A stretch of 64,000 nucleotides of DNA, from assembly GCA_964030475.1 (NCBI GenBank), contig CAXIPT010000017.1:268243-332242 (forward strand), written 5' to 3'. The notes under the pieces were generated by a model. The model made no database searches, had not been told where the DNA came from, and worked only from the letters and a program-made list of their open reading frames with translations. The position numbers and the translations under genes were made by a program. Shown here one piece after another: positions 37,604 to 48,995 of this stretch; position 1 is the stretch's first letter, and each line of letters begins with the position of its first letter. This DNA comes from Tethya wilhelma (lineage: Eukaryota > Porifera > Demospongiae > Tethyida > Tethyidae).

Positions 37604-39122
37604 GGTGTGTGGGTACATGTATGTGAGTGTGTCAATAAAACATCCCAGTCTTCCTGTACCAACCTGAAGGTGGTTCCCTGACTTGCTACAGCTGAAGGAG
37701 AAGCTACCTGTTCCAGATCCTGTCACGAAACAAGAAGATTGCAAATAAACAACATACAGACGTCCGTATATTATATATCATGTTGGCCCATTGATATAAT
37801 TTTACTGCAACTGGACGAAATGTTCAAATTCAATCAAGCTAAGGATTGGACTATACTAATATTTACAACCGTTACCTTGACAACAGCGGCTATTTCCTCA
37901 ACGGTGAGTCTCTCCACACCCCTCACCACTCCACCCCTGCACACCCTCTCCCCACACACACTCACAGCGATATCGACAGACGAGGAGGGGGAGAGCAGCC
38001 TCACACCCTCACCAGACCACACCCCCATGCTCTCGGGGATCTCTCGGAGGGTGAGACCAGCTGCTCTAACGATGTAATCATCCAGGTTGGGTTGGATTTC
38101 CTCATCACCTGTAAAGAATTGAGAGATTATAAGATCTACATCTAGGTATCTACATATCTACATATCTTGGTCTTTTTCTTCCCACAAAAAAACAAATTTC
38201 ATACGTAGATTTGCTGAATTGTACAAATTTCCATCTTTCTATTGCTGCATGCACTGTACAGTATAATTCCACCCTTTAAGTTTCAACAATAGACTTTGTA
38301 TAAAATTAGTGAAAATTGTTTCTCACAAACATTAATTCTACCATAAAACACACCCACTCACTTCACTCACTCTCATTTCTTCTCTCAATAGCTTTCACAA
38401 TTCTATCCACGTTGCACCTCGCAGTGGCATAGCTATATGGTGTGCTCCATTTAGAATACACATCCCTCTCAGCCACACCCCTTCTTCCCTCGTTCACAGA
38501 ATGGTCCACAAAAGATGACGACTTCAACGGTTGATGGACCACTTTACGAGGGGATGCCCCTGTTGTAGATTGTCTTAATTGTGGCAATGGTGCTGGTGTC
38601 TGAACTGGAGTGGCTGGTTTTATGCTGGTTGTCGTGGCAACTATTCTACCAGCTTTGAGATCATCAAGATACTGTAGCACATCGCTGTGTGTGTGGCAAG
38701 AGACACAAATGAAACAACTTTTCAAAAATAATGTTGATTCTTTGCAGAACTTTATCACAAAGCATGCAGCTGTGGAAATAATTTAGACAATTTTATGACA
38801 TTAATACCTTACCCTTTCAACAATCTGTTGTTAGGTCCAGTAGCTGGGATGACGGAGATGTCTGCTATCTTGTGCGTATCAACGTGGTATCTTACAGCTG
38901 GCGACAATGGCGTCTCTGCCAGAGCGACCGTGCTGTAGCTAGTGTTTGTTGGTTGACAGCTGACGGATGGTAGGAGGTAAGAGGAACACCTCTCGCTCGA
39001 TTTTCCACCGCTGTGCAGCTCACCAGGGTAAGGAAAGCTGGAAAGCACTCTTTGTGCAGCAGCTGAGGAGATTAGAAGTGTCTTTTGGCGGCGAAACAAG
39101 AGTGACCTGCATACAGAGGCCA
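37238..39122 (-). CDS. Unrecognised protein with possible mitochondrial presequence
   Basis: Probable exons 39122-38814, 38685-38371, 38108-37966, a 21-base microexon near 37905-37885, 37719-37664 and 37478-37238, ending at TAG; frames join. The N-terminus MASVCRSLLFRRQKTLLISS is basic, lacks acidic residues and is rich in Ser/Ala, as in mitochondrial targeting peptides. Other visible segments are DVLQYLDDLKAGRIVA, a Pro/Thr/Ser-rich stretch, YSKWSTPYSYATARCNVDRI, NLDDYIVRAAGLTLREIPES and a C-terminus VMHYALACRWLESFKNTLES. I could not assign a family. The microexon and the last two exons are less certain than the first three. The gene runs toward the Roc-COR gene and is convergent with it. 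Confidence 0.5.
37511..37600. repeat. (GT)n microsatellite with single n at 37540
   Basis: Long GT run in the last intron of the minus-strand gene, interrupted by one n. Confidence 0.95.
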
Positions 39123-40283
39123 TCTTGAAACTTTTGGCAATGACGTCATTAGTTTTGGCTCCTGAGTCCTGACGCATGACGTGACCGCGCCTATCGACAC
39201 GCCCACAATAATTTGTGAAAGTAGCGGTGCACATGTTTTGCTTTCAAGTTCTCACAGGAATTTAATGGTGGAGCGTTTATCAATGGCTGCAATCTGTATT
39301 GCTTCACATCACTTGCTGTGCTGTGTGCACGGCAAAGGCATCAGCAGAGAGGTAAACAAATCACCTGTATATTTCCCCATGACATAGTGTGATAATTGGA
39401 GGTAATTTGTGAATTGTGTACAATAGGCATCTCTGTTGACAGAAGCCTTACGACTTGCAGACACAAATTCATTGTTTGTGCATACTCCAGTTGTCAGGAA
39501 GAGCACGTCTTGGTACCAACATTTATAGCTGCTGATACAACTGATCATTTTATACCAACGGGAAAGAAAGCTAGAGAGCAAGAGTGCTGGTTTCTTTGAG
39601 TTTGAGTCACAAAAAGGTACATCTAGTCAAGGTATAAAAATATGCATCTATTTTACTTTGCAATATATAGTTATTTTATGCTTCTAAATCTAATCAGTAG
39701 AGACAGTACTGTGATTGGTTCTTTTACGTCTATTGGTGACTGGTACAGTGAATTAGTAGAGACCCCCCACAGTGGTGATACCTCCAGCTGACACCAGAGG
39801 AGGCTGGGCCAATCAGAACACTCCTGTGAGACAACCACCTATCTCGAATTATGAGCGACAAGACAACCAGCAAGCAACGTGGTAAGAATTGTCATCGGCT
39901 ATCTATGACTGCTCAGGTGGCATGTGCAATAGTAAACAGTTATTTTATGGAATACATGCTTCAACAATTGCTATAATGCTGACAAATTGACGCCATTCTA
40001 AAGCAAGAAATGTTTCAAAGTGTAATTACTATGATAGAGCTTGTCACACACACACAAAAGTGATTGGCAGTCGCCCATTTCTCAGCATTGCCGTCTATAG
40101 GTCAACATTCTACGATAAATTTCTCATAATTCAAGTTGTTTACATCTATGTTTGAAGCCCCTTTCAATTGCCTCTCAAGAAACCATTATCATTCCAAGCG
40201 TTTTTTAAAAGTTCTGCCTCAATACACTCCCTCTGTATGTGCACAATTGTTCTCACATGTTTTGTTGAATTTCATGGGCGGAT
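39123..40283. other. Intergenic, no gene recognised
   Basis: The left edge should carry the promoter of the minus-strand gene starting at 39122. Short open frames are present, but none shows splice-consistent or family-like coding. Confidence 0.5.
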
Positions 40284-40382
40284 ATGCGAGATAAAGTGTC
40301 ACAAAATTGACAGTGACATTTGAAGCATTTTACTAGTTCCAATACTTCTCCATAACCCCTGCTGTCAAGGAGGAGTCATGTG
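40284..40382. repeat. 99-bp inverted repeat, left copy
   Basis: Exact reverse complement of 43851-43949 across its whole length, ending abruptly at both sides. The other copy stops at the n at 43950. Confidence 0.92.
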
Positions 40383-40460
40383 GCAGAGTGATGAGAGCTT
40401 TCAAATGATATGGTTTACTTGTGAAATTGGAAAATGGTAATTTTTGTCAAAATCGTACTA

Positions 40461-41062
40461 ATTATGATGAAAATCCAAGAACCTAAAACCATCACACCAT
40501 GATGGAACCCAAGAACCTACAACCATCATACCATGATGAAAACCCAAGAACCTAAAATCATCGTACATGATGAAAATTCAAGAACCTAAAATCAACATGT
40601 ACATGATGAAAATCCAAGAACCTAAAATCATCATATAAAATGAAAATCCAAGAACCTAAAACCATCACACCATAATGGAACCCAAGAACCTACAACCATC
40701 ATACCGTGATGAAAACCCAAGAACTTAAAATCATCATACATGATGAAAATTCAAGAACCTAAAATCATCATACATGATGAAAATCCAAGAATCTAAAACC
40801 ATCACACCATGATGAAAATCTAAGAACCTAAAACCATCATACCCTGATGGAACCCAAGAACCTAAAACCATCATACTGTGATGGAACCCAAGAACCTAAA
40901 ATCATCATACATGATGAAAATCCAAGAACCTAAAATCATCATACATCAAGAACCTAAAACCATCACACCATGATGGAACCCAAGAACCTAAAACCATCAT
41001 ACCGTGATGGAATCCAAGAACCTAAAACCATCATGATCATACCATGATGAAATCCAAGAACC
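40461..41062. repeat. Minisatellite of AAGAACCTAAAA units
   Basis: About 18 diverged units of roughly 30-34 bp with the form GATGAAAATCCAAGAACC then TAAAAYCATCATAC. The units alternate between GAAAATCC and GGAACCC variants, suggesting a higher-order two-unit period. No leader or spacer structure of a CRISPR is present. Confidence 0.9.
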
Positions 41063-41141
41063 TATACCCAAAATAAAATGTGTGACGTTTTGTGATGTTT
41101 TTTGTTGACAAACATGCAATACACATACGTACACAGAGTTA

Positions 41142-41802
41142 GTATCCAGACATGGTACCCAGATCCCGCTAGAAACAAAACAAAAAAATGTCACAAAAGG
41201 TCACAAAATTGTCAAAAAACATCACACATTTATTTTTAGTAACAAACGGTGCTTATATAGTGACACAGTTCCTTTAATGAATCGTGCTCATACAAAAACA
41301 TGTTTACATGATATGTTATGGACAATACATGGTCCAACCCACTAGCCCAGATGTATAGCTTGGTAGCTACTGCCCTGAATTTGTTGAATACAGGTTTAGA
41401 GGAAGTCTAGAAACTTCTGTGAGTGTTCCTTAGTCTGTGTGCTTGCCACAGTTATTCTATCTAGTCAGTTTCTCTTGCTAAGTTTGTACACAGATACTGT
41501 CACACTATAAGAGATCTGCTCTGAGAAGTTGAGTCCACTACTTGACAGTTAATTAATACACAGATCGAATAAAGATGCCACAATATCTGAAAGTGAATTT
41601 CATCACAAGTTCATCACTGTTTGCTGCAATTTGCCCCCTGAATCCTGATGACCAACAAAGTTCACGTAAGCTTTAAATTAAAGGAACTGTGTCATGATAT
41701 AAGGGCTATTTTGTTACTAAAAATAAAATGCACGACAATTTATGACCTTTTGTGACGTTTTTGTTTTGTTTCTAGCGCAATCTGGATATGACGTTCAGAT
41801 AC
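41142..41802. mobile_element. Foldback element with about 130-bp inverted arms
   Basis: The left arm (41142-41278) and right arm (41677-41802) are diverged reverse complements. Key matches are CACAGTTCCTTTAAT against ATTAAAGGAACTGTG, and GCTAGAAACAAAAC against GTTTTGTTTCTAGC. About 400 bp of non-coding sequence separates them. Confidence 0.75.
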
Positions 41803-41869
41803 TAGCTGTATGTATGTATGTAGAAGTACACCTAGTAAGGTAATTAAGTTATATACAAAAAACTATTTC

Positions 41870-42204
41870 CTACCTTGATGTATTGATCATTTTCCCGGGA
41901 ACAAGTGCCGGGAAAATGCCACTTCCTGCGGCCCCTCCACTGATTGGGTGTGGTCCGAGGGGGCCTCCCATACCTGTGGCCCCCGTAGGCACATACGCTG
42001 CAGTGTTGATGTGATGAGAGTCGATGTAATGAGGGGGCAGGGGGGTTGTGGTGGGAAATGCGAGGGGGTGGGCAGTCACGGGGGACAGGATGGCCCCCGC
42101 TGAATTTGAGGGGGGATGGTGATGATGAGGGGGCAGGCCTAGTCCAGGTGGTTGGTGGTGGGCGATGAAATTGTAACCAGTACCACCTTGCTGTAGTGAC
42201 ATGC

Positions 42205-42235
<31 letters not shown>

Positions 42236-43532
42236 TGTGTGTGTGTATGTGTGTGAAAATGAACTACTATATATTTTTGCTTTTAGAACAGAACTTCTCA
42301 CAGTACCAAAAGTATTATAAATGTAATAACAGTTTCACTATACGTATTACCAAAGCCTTATTTCCCACTCTCCCTTCCCAACAGAAACTCTGTGGATTAT
42401 GACGATATTGCTATTGCTCCCAAAGTGTTCTTTATTTAGAGGGTTACTTTGTACAAGTCATATTTTAAAGTGATTTGTAAAAAGCAACCCTCTTAAGTAA
42501 GTAAATTTACTGTTAATTTTTGCACTAGCTATACAGCTGGCTAGCTGTCACATGATCACTCACCAGTGTCATTAATTCCACATATCTGCTCAGTGACATG
42601 TTATCGGAGCTCTTCACGTGGTCGAATATCGAGGGGGACATCATTGCCATTGGGGGGGACATGGAGTGACCCCCGGAGGGACTTGATCCAATGGGAACAA
42701 ATGAACCTTGACCCCCACCACTCTCGGTACTTTGTAGGTTGTGATGATCCGATGCTCGATCGGATGACGAGTTTGGTAAACTGGTTTGATTTGTTTTTGG
42801 TGGGGAATTCCCTCCATTATGTAATTGTGAAGTGCTGAGTCGGCGAATGGATGTCTTCACATCACATGACTTGTCACCAGAAGGCGCAGCTCCTGGTTTG
42901 ACGGACTTTGATGAAGATGGATCCGATTTATCATCCTTCAAGGCGCCAGCCATGCTGAAAATGATAAAAAAGTAACCACATTACAAATACTATATAGCAC
43001 AAAAATTTAGCGGATATTAATGTTGGCAGATTGACAGTTTTGGTACCGACTGCCGATTTTAAATCCACAGAACAGTCATTTTTGCGTAGCACATACGGAA
43101 TACGTGTATTGCTGTGTGGGCTACCACCAAAATAAAACCTGCCAATCTTGAAATCTTAAACAATCTACCAAATTTTATTCCTGCCAATATTTTGTGCCAC
43201 TATACTAAAGGTAGGTGCAAGCAGCGTAGCAGAGGAGGTACGATACGAGTGCGCCTTTGCTGAGCTGGCAAGTCCGTCAATTACATTCCGATCATGTGAC
43301 CGCAATACTCCACAATGAGAGTTGATCACGTGCACCCCGTTTGCCAGCTCAGCAAAGGCGCACTCGTGTCGTACCTCCTCTGAGCCTAGCCTGGATGCAG
43401 GCACTCCTTACCTATCTTCAGCCGAGGGTGTGGTAGGGGTGGGGGCGTCGTCACTCTCTCCCTCGGAGGAAGATTTCTCGTCCATGCTCTCGGGAGACGT
43501 GGGAGAGAGTCTGGAGTCGAGATCCCTCGACC
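41870..43532 (-). CDS. Ser/Pro/His-rich low-complexity protein, 5' incomplete
   Basis: Three exons join in frame: 43532-43412, 42954-42564 and 42190-41870. The first gives LSPTSPESMDEKSSSEGESD, the second SLSRYVELMTL after a Ser/Gly-rich stretch, and the third GLGLPPHHHHPPSNSAGAIL and PTTTPLPPHYIDSHH. The reading frame ends at TAG 41870-41872, but CAAG/GTAGGA there could also be a donor. No domain was recognised; the composition resembles disordered tails of transcriptional regulators, but nothing proves that. Exons upstream of 43532 were not found, and the sequence there is interrupted by the n at 43950 and an opposite-strand gene. Confidence 0.6.
43232..43380. repeat. Hairpin-forming inverted repeat, 40-bp arms
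   Basis: Arms 43232-43271 and 43341-43380 are near-perfect reverse complements (GTGCGCCTTTGCTGAGCTGG and its complement) around a 69-base loop. It is in the intron close to the exon at 43412, on the 3' side of its donor. Confidence 0.85.
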
Positions 43533-43850
43533 CTGGGAGACAAACAAACAAACAAACAAACAGAAAACAAAACATTAATGAAAAGCATAAACTTAATTAC
43601 TTACGTTTCTTCACAATTGCAACATTCAAGTGTGAAGTAAAAAAGTATAAAGAAATAAAACTTAATAGCCATACACAAAATTTGAGGTTGTAACTATTAT
43701 ACCATTCCACTCAATCATGCCGGATACAATTATGTAATGTTTACTAAATATAGAAATTTGTTTGGTAAACACACTCCAACTGAGTTGCTATGGTTGCCAC
43801 ATTCTCTCTAGCAACAATAGCTCCTCACATTATGTATATCAGTATACAAC

Positions 43851-43949
43851 CACATGACTCCTCCTTGACAGCAGGGGTTATGGAGAAGTATTGGAACTAG
43901 TAAAATGCTTCAAATGTCACTGTCAATTTTGTGACACTTTATCTCGCAT
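43851..43949. repeat. 99-bp inverted repeat, right copy, ending at an n
   Basis: Exact reverse complement of 40284-40382. The next base is a single n, after which the coding sequence of a secreted-type protein begins in mid-gene. Confidence 0.92.
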
Positions 43950-43950
43950 N

Positions 43951-44961
43951 CATCCCACCATCAGTGGAGATGATGGAATGTGTGCTACTAATGAACAGTT
44001 GGAGCAAGCAATAGATGGACACATTGAAGACATCAAAGAAGTCATCAGCAAAGGACTTAGTCGGGATAATCCTGTGTCCTCTTGTGCTGACATGTTTCAC
44101 AAGCATCCTTCTGGCCTCTACTGGATTCGACCTTCTTACACTACTGCTGCTACAGTAGCTACTCGACAGTGCTGTGACATGGAGAGGACATGTTGTAACA
44201 GCACAGGAGCCTGGATGAGAGTTGCAAACCTCGATATGACCGATCCGAGTCAGCAATGTCCGTCAGGATTTCAATACAAGTCTTCTCCAAAACGCTCGTG
44301 TGGCAGACCCCAATACGTTAAAGAGTGTTTATCATCCATCTTCCCGGTCCATGGTGTGGAGTACTCCAGAGTGTGTGGAAGAGTCATTGGCTACCAGTAT
44401 GGCACCCCAGACGCATTTAATCCCCTTTCTCAAAGAATCAACTCAAACTATCTCGATGGTGTGAGTCTCACTCATGGCTCCTCCCCTAGGAAACACATCT
44501 GGTCCTTTGCAGCCGCTCAAGACGAAGCTCGCAGTAACTCCCAGGTCTGTCCTTGCACTCGTCCTGACCTGACTTATACTGGAGCCGTCCCACCATTTGT
44601 GGGAGAAGACTACTTCTGTGAGACTGGAAGCAGAAGTAAGAGTTGGAGAGCTAATGTTCTCTTCTTCTCCAAAGATCCCCTCTGGGATGGACAGGGATGT
44701 GGAGAAGTGAGCACGTGTTGTGATCATCCTCTCTATTTCTGCAAGCAACTTGAGCAGCCGACCAGTGAAGACATTGAGCTGAGGTTGTGTGGCTCTCGAT
44801 TCTATACAGTGGAAGGTGTTACTCTTGAAATGAAGGCACCAAGGTGCATAACCCTTGGTGCGTACATAGGCAATATAATATTAGACTACACAATAAACTG
44901 CTATAATATATCAAATACCATCAAAACACTTATAAGATTCAGTATAATTATGTCTGTATAA
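43951..44961 (+). CDS. Cysteine-rich secreted-type protein of a sponge/cnidarian family, 5' truncated
   Basis: One uninterrupted frame after the n at 43950. The first part is short and helical (NEQLEQAIDGHIEDIKEVIS). A Cys-rich domain follows: CCDMERTCCNSTGAWMRVA, CPSGFQYKSSPKRSCGRP, FPVHGVEYSRVCGRVIGYQY, DGVSLTHGSSPRKHIWSFAA, CPCTR, FVGEDYFCETG and DPLWDGQGCG with CKQLEQPTSEDIELRLC. I recognise this pattern as an uncharacterised extracellular family common in sponges and cnidarians, often behind coiled-coil, collagen-like or Ig segments. Function is unknown. No signal peptide is visible because the 5' end is missing. Sequence after GVTLEM diverges from the expected family end, so the last 30 or so residues may not be native. 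AATAAA occurs at about 44890. Confidence 0.7.
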   Translation, partial: HPTISGDDGMCATNEQLEQAIDGHIEDIKEVISKGLSRDNPVSSCADMFHKHPSGLYWIRPSYTTAATVATRQCCDMERTCCNSTGAWMRVANLDMTDPSQQCPSGFQYKSSPKRSCGRPQYVKECLSSIFPVHGVEYSRVCGRVIGYQYGTPDAFNPLSQRINSNYLDGVSLTHGSSPRKHIWSFAAAQDEARSNSQVCPCTRPDLTYTGAVPPFVGEDYFCETGSRSKSWRANVLFFSKDPLWDGQGCGEVSTCCDHPLYFCKQLEQPTSEDIELRLCGSRFYTVEGVTLEMKAPRCITLGAYIGNIILDYTINCYNISNTIKTLIRFSIIMSV

Positions 44962-44993
44962 TGTAGTTGGATGAGTGTGTATCAATAAGCAGG

Positions 44994-45396
44994 TCTGCAG
45001 CTATGCTATGGGACTCGCTCAGGCTCGCCCCTCATGCTTGCCCCAAAATTTTAACAGGATGAATGGGTGTGGCCTCGAAGCTTAGCTCAGATAGGCTGAA
45101 AAGCCTCAGATTTCAGACTCTATAGGCTTTTGTTGCTTTGTAAAAGGACCTCAGGCCATTTCATATCAGTAGCTAAGCTTCTACTGTCTATGCTATGAAG
45201 CTCGCTCAGGCTCGTCCCCCAAAATTATGGGTGTGGCCTCGAAGCTTAGCGCTCAAAGAGGCTGAAAAGCTTCATATCTCAGGAACTACAGGCTTTTGTT
45301 AAATTCTTTGTGTAATTTTTTTTAGATAATCTCGATTATTTTACCTTGGTATGCCGCTTTTGAAGACTGGAGCTGCCGTTCTTGAGATATAGTTGG

Positions 45397-45432
<36 letters not shown>

Positions 45433-45475
45433 AAACGACTACCATAACCCCTGCTGCGCATGCGCACCAAGGGTT
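44994..45475. repeat. Two diverged copies of a GCTCGCTCAGGCTCG repeat plus a (CA)n run
   Basis: CTCGCTCAGGCTCG followed by GGGTGTGGCCTCGAAGCTTA and AGGCTTTTGTT occurs near 45013-45135 and again near 45192-45300. A CA run lies at 45400-45428. No coding content. Confidence 0.75.
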
Positions 45476-46058
45476 AATAATTGAGATTTATGTCCAGTGA
45501 GCTTGGCTGTTTGCTGAGCTTTGTCCTTTAATATTAGTTTATTCTTAGACTCAAGATAAAGTACTTACTTATCACTTGTAAGCATAATGTTGTAATTTAT
45601 TTGTTGTAACACTAAATTGGACACTTGGAATTTATTTTAATACTTATGGAAATAATTATGATCATGTGAATGTGCCAGTATTATTTTGTCATGAGTTTTT
45701 CTTTTTTGTCTTGTCTAACAGTTTAACAATATCAGTTACAAACACCATCTTTGCTTGCCTTGTATATACCAGATGTGTTCCCACTGTGCTACGTCTATTG
45801 CTGCTAGTGGGCATAGCAACAACTGATGCAAAACTAATGTTTATTTTCCTCTTGTGTTGTATTGGGAGTTATAAAGATTATGCGCTAAAGTTGTTCCATT
45901 TCTGAAGAATCTCTGATCAAATATTCTCCATTAGCCAAGGCCTACTATAGTAAAGATAATAAGCAATAATGCACTAGTGCTGCTTGGAGTTTTCCCACTG
46001 CATATCCTCATACCATCTCACCCTTACACCCTCACACCCTCACACCCTCACACCCTAG
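45476..46058. other. Region 5' of the importin exons, no gene recognised
   Basis: About 580 bases in which the N-terminal exons of the importin-like gene would be expected. None can be found, and the segment ends in CACACCCT repeats leading to an acceptor. Confidence 0.55.
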
Positions 46059-46739
46059 GAGGCCCAGGAGGCTGACGAAGAGGACCGCCCCCAGCTGGAG
46101 TGGTGGAAGTGCAAAAAGTGGGCCCTCCACATTGTGTGCCAGTTGTACTCCAGGTATGGTTGCCCTGGCAACGTGGAGAAGGAGTATGCAGTCTTTGCTG
46201 ACTACTATGTCAAGACATTTAATGGTATGATGTCATAATGATGTCACTATTATTTGGAGCTATAACTAGGCATGTTTGAGTTATCAACTACACATGTTTG
46301 AAAGTTATAACTAGTTGTAACTACACACGTTCAAGTTATAACTTCGTATGTCTAGTTACAACTCAAACATCTAGGCATGTTTGAGCTATAACTACTATGT
46401 CAAATTGTAACTACATATGTTTGAGTTATAACTAGACATGTTTTTAGTTATAACTATGTATGCAAAGTTATAACTACACATGTTTGAGTTATAACTACAT
46501 ATGTCAAATTATAACTACATGGCAAAGTTATAACTACACATGTTTGAGTTATAACTAGGCATGTTTGGGTTATAACTACATATGTCAAGTTATAACTACG
46601 TATGTTTGTTCTCTTCCTATTTTTCAGCTGGGATTATTAATGTGTTGCTACGGCAACTAGAATTCAAGAGACAAGGCGGTTACCTCACTTCGAGAGTTGT
46701 ACAAGGAATATTTAAGTACTTCCTTGACGTGTAAGGCAC

Positions 46740-46832
<93 letters not shown>

Positions 46833-48905
46833 TGCATCTACATCATTAGTGTGAGCCATGCTAACTCGTGGAAGATCATAAAACCCCATTTCCAAGTGAT
46901 ATTCACAGACATCATCTTCCCCATGATGTGCTACAACGATGAAGATGATGAGCTGTGGAGAGATGATCCTTACGAGTACATCAGACTAAAGTTTGGTACG
47001 TTGGTTGCAAAGGCGTGGGTGTGGGTGTGAGGGATGATAAGATTATAAATCTTTGTTGAAGAAAAGATTTGTAAATAGGCTGTTGTTTTAGCTTCACTAA
47101 GATAGATGTCAAATTTTTAGGCTGAGATATTGCTAGTTCTTTTGAATGACTTGACTTACATGTAGGTAAGGATATTCCTGAATATATTGAGAATATCTCA
47201 GCCTAGGAAGGTCGCACAAAAGTAGGACTTGCACCATTGCGATCAGCTCAAAGAGATCTTTAAAATGATCTGGTTTAATCCTATATTTATATTTTGTCCA
47301 AATCCTTCAAAACCATGAACTATAGCCCATGGTCAAGTGCGAGTTTTTCTCAAAAATGATCATTTTCAAACTTTTCAAATAAAGGACACCATTTTAAAGA
47401 TCTCTTTGAGCTGATTACAATGGTGCAAGTCCCATTGTTATACGACCTTCCTAGGCTGAGATATTGCTACTTCTTTTCGTGCGCCTAGATGTACACAGGT
47501 AAGGATTTTCCCAAATAAATTCATCACAGATTATCAAGAATATCTCAGCCTAGGAAGGTCGTACAAAAGTAGGACTTGCACCATTACGATCAGCTCAAAG
47601 AGATCTTTCAAATGATGCTATATTTGTATTTTGTCGAAATCCTTCAAAACCATGAATTATAGCCCATGGTCAAGTGCGATTTTTTCTCAAAAACGGCCAT
47701 TTTCAAACTTTCCAAATAAAATACACCATTTTAAAGATCTCTTTGAGCCAATCGCAATGGTGCAAGTCCCATCGTTGTACGACCTTCTTAGGCTGAGATA
47801 TTACTAGTTCTTTTCGTGTGCCTAGATGTACACAGGTAAGGATTTTCCCAAGTAAATTCTTGACAGATTATTGAGAATATCTCAGCCTAGGAAGGTCGTA
47901 CAAAAGTAAGACTTGCACCATTGCAATCAGCTCAAAGAAATCTTTCAAATGATGTAGTTTAATCCTATATTTGTATTTTGTCAAAACAAAACCATGAACT
48001 ATAGCCCATGGTCGAGTGCGATTTATTCTCATTGTTGTACAACCTTCCTAGGCTGAGAGTGTGAGACTTTACTGATTCTCTCCAACTGCTAGATATCTTT
48101 GAAGACCTCATATCTCCTGTGGTGGCTGCTCAGCACTTTCTAGTCACTGCCTGTTCCAAACGCAAGAACATCTTAGACCCTGTCATGGCCGCCTGTGTGC
48201 AAGTGCTCAACACAGAGAGTGACTTGAGGAAGCAAGATGGAGCCTTACATGTTGTGGGGCAAGTGGCAGAGGTTTTGATGAAAGTAAGCAGATAGGTTGT
48301 TGAATGTGTGTGTGTGTGTAGTATACAGTGTAAAGTTTCATTTGTCCCAAATTTTGTATAAGTCAGTATATTGTTTTTTTGTATAAATGATCGAGTATAA
48401 TCCTTATTTTCATGTGCACTTTTTGGAACTGTTACAATATAAGAAAAATTTGCACTACTTCGCACTCTCTACAGTGTACTATAGTGAAGTAGTTGTGAGC
48501 TGTCCCTGTAAAATGCTGTGTAGCTCTCTTTTGATCTTTGTCATACGCTTTTTCTCTCCACAGAAGCAGATGTATCGTGACCAGTTGGAGTCCATGTTAG
48601 TGACCCACGTCTTTCCCAAGTTTCAGAGCGAACATGGCTACATACGAGCTCGGGTAAATTAGCCACCGCCCCTATCAATTAGTTAATCATTGGTTTATTT
48701 ACTTTGTCAGAATAACTTTTAATAATTTGTGTTTTAATTTTGATCTGTAGGCATGTTGGATGATGCATTTTTTCAGTGAAATTAAATTTCAAGATGAAGC
48801 CAATCTGCAGTTTGGACTACAACAGGTCAGTGGGTGTGGCTGGTGGGTGTGGCCGGCCACTGCTGGATATCCAGTCAATTGAGTTTTCATTTACTGTATT
48901 CATGT

Positions 48906-48947
<42 letters not shown>

Positions 48948-48948
48948 N

Positions 48949-48995
<47 letters not shown>

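Noticed and set aside
37399..37744. His-Thr repeat protein on the minus strand
   Set aside because: The repeat is an intronic (GT)n microsatellite read through; the real exons lie on either side.
40461..41062. CRISPR-like array
   Set aside because: Repeats are contiguous and diverged with no spacers; it is a minisatellite.
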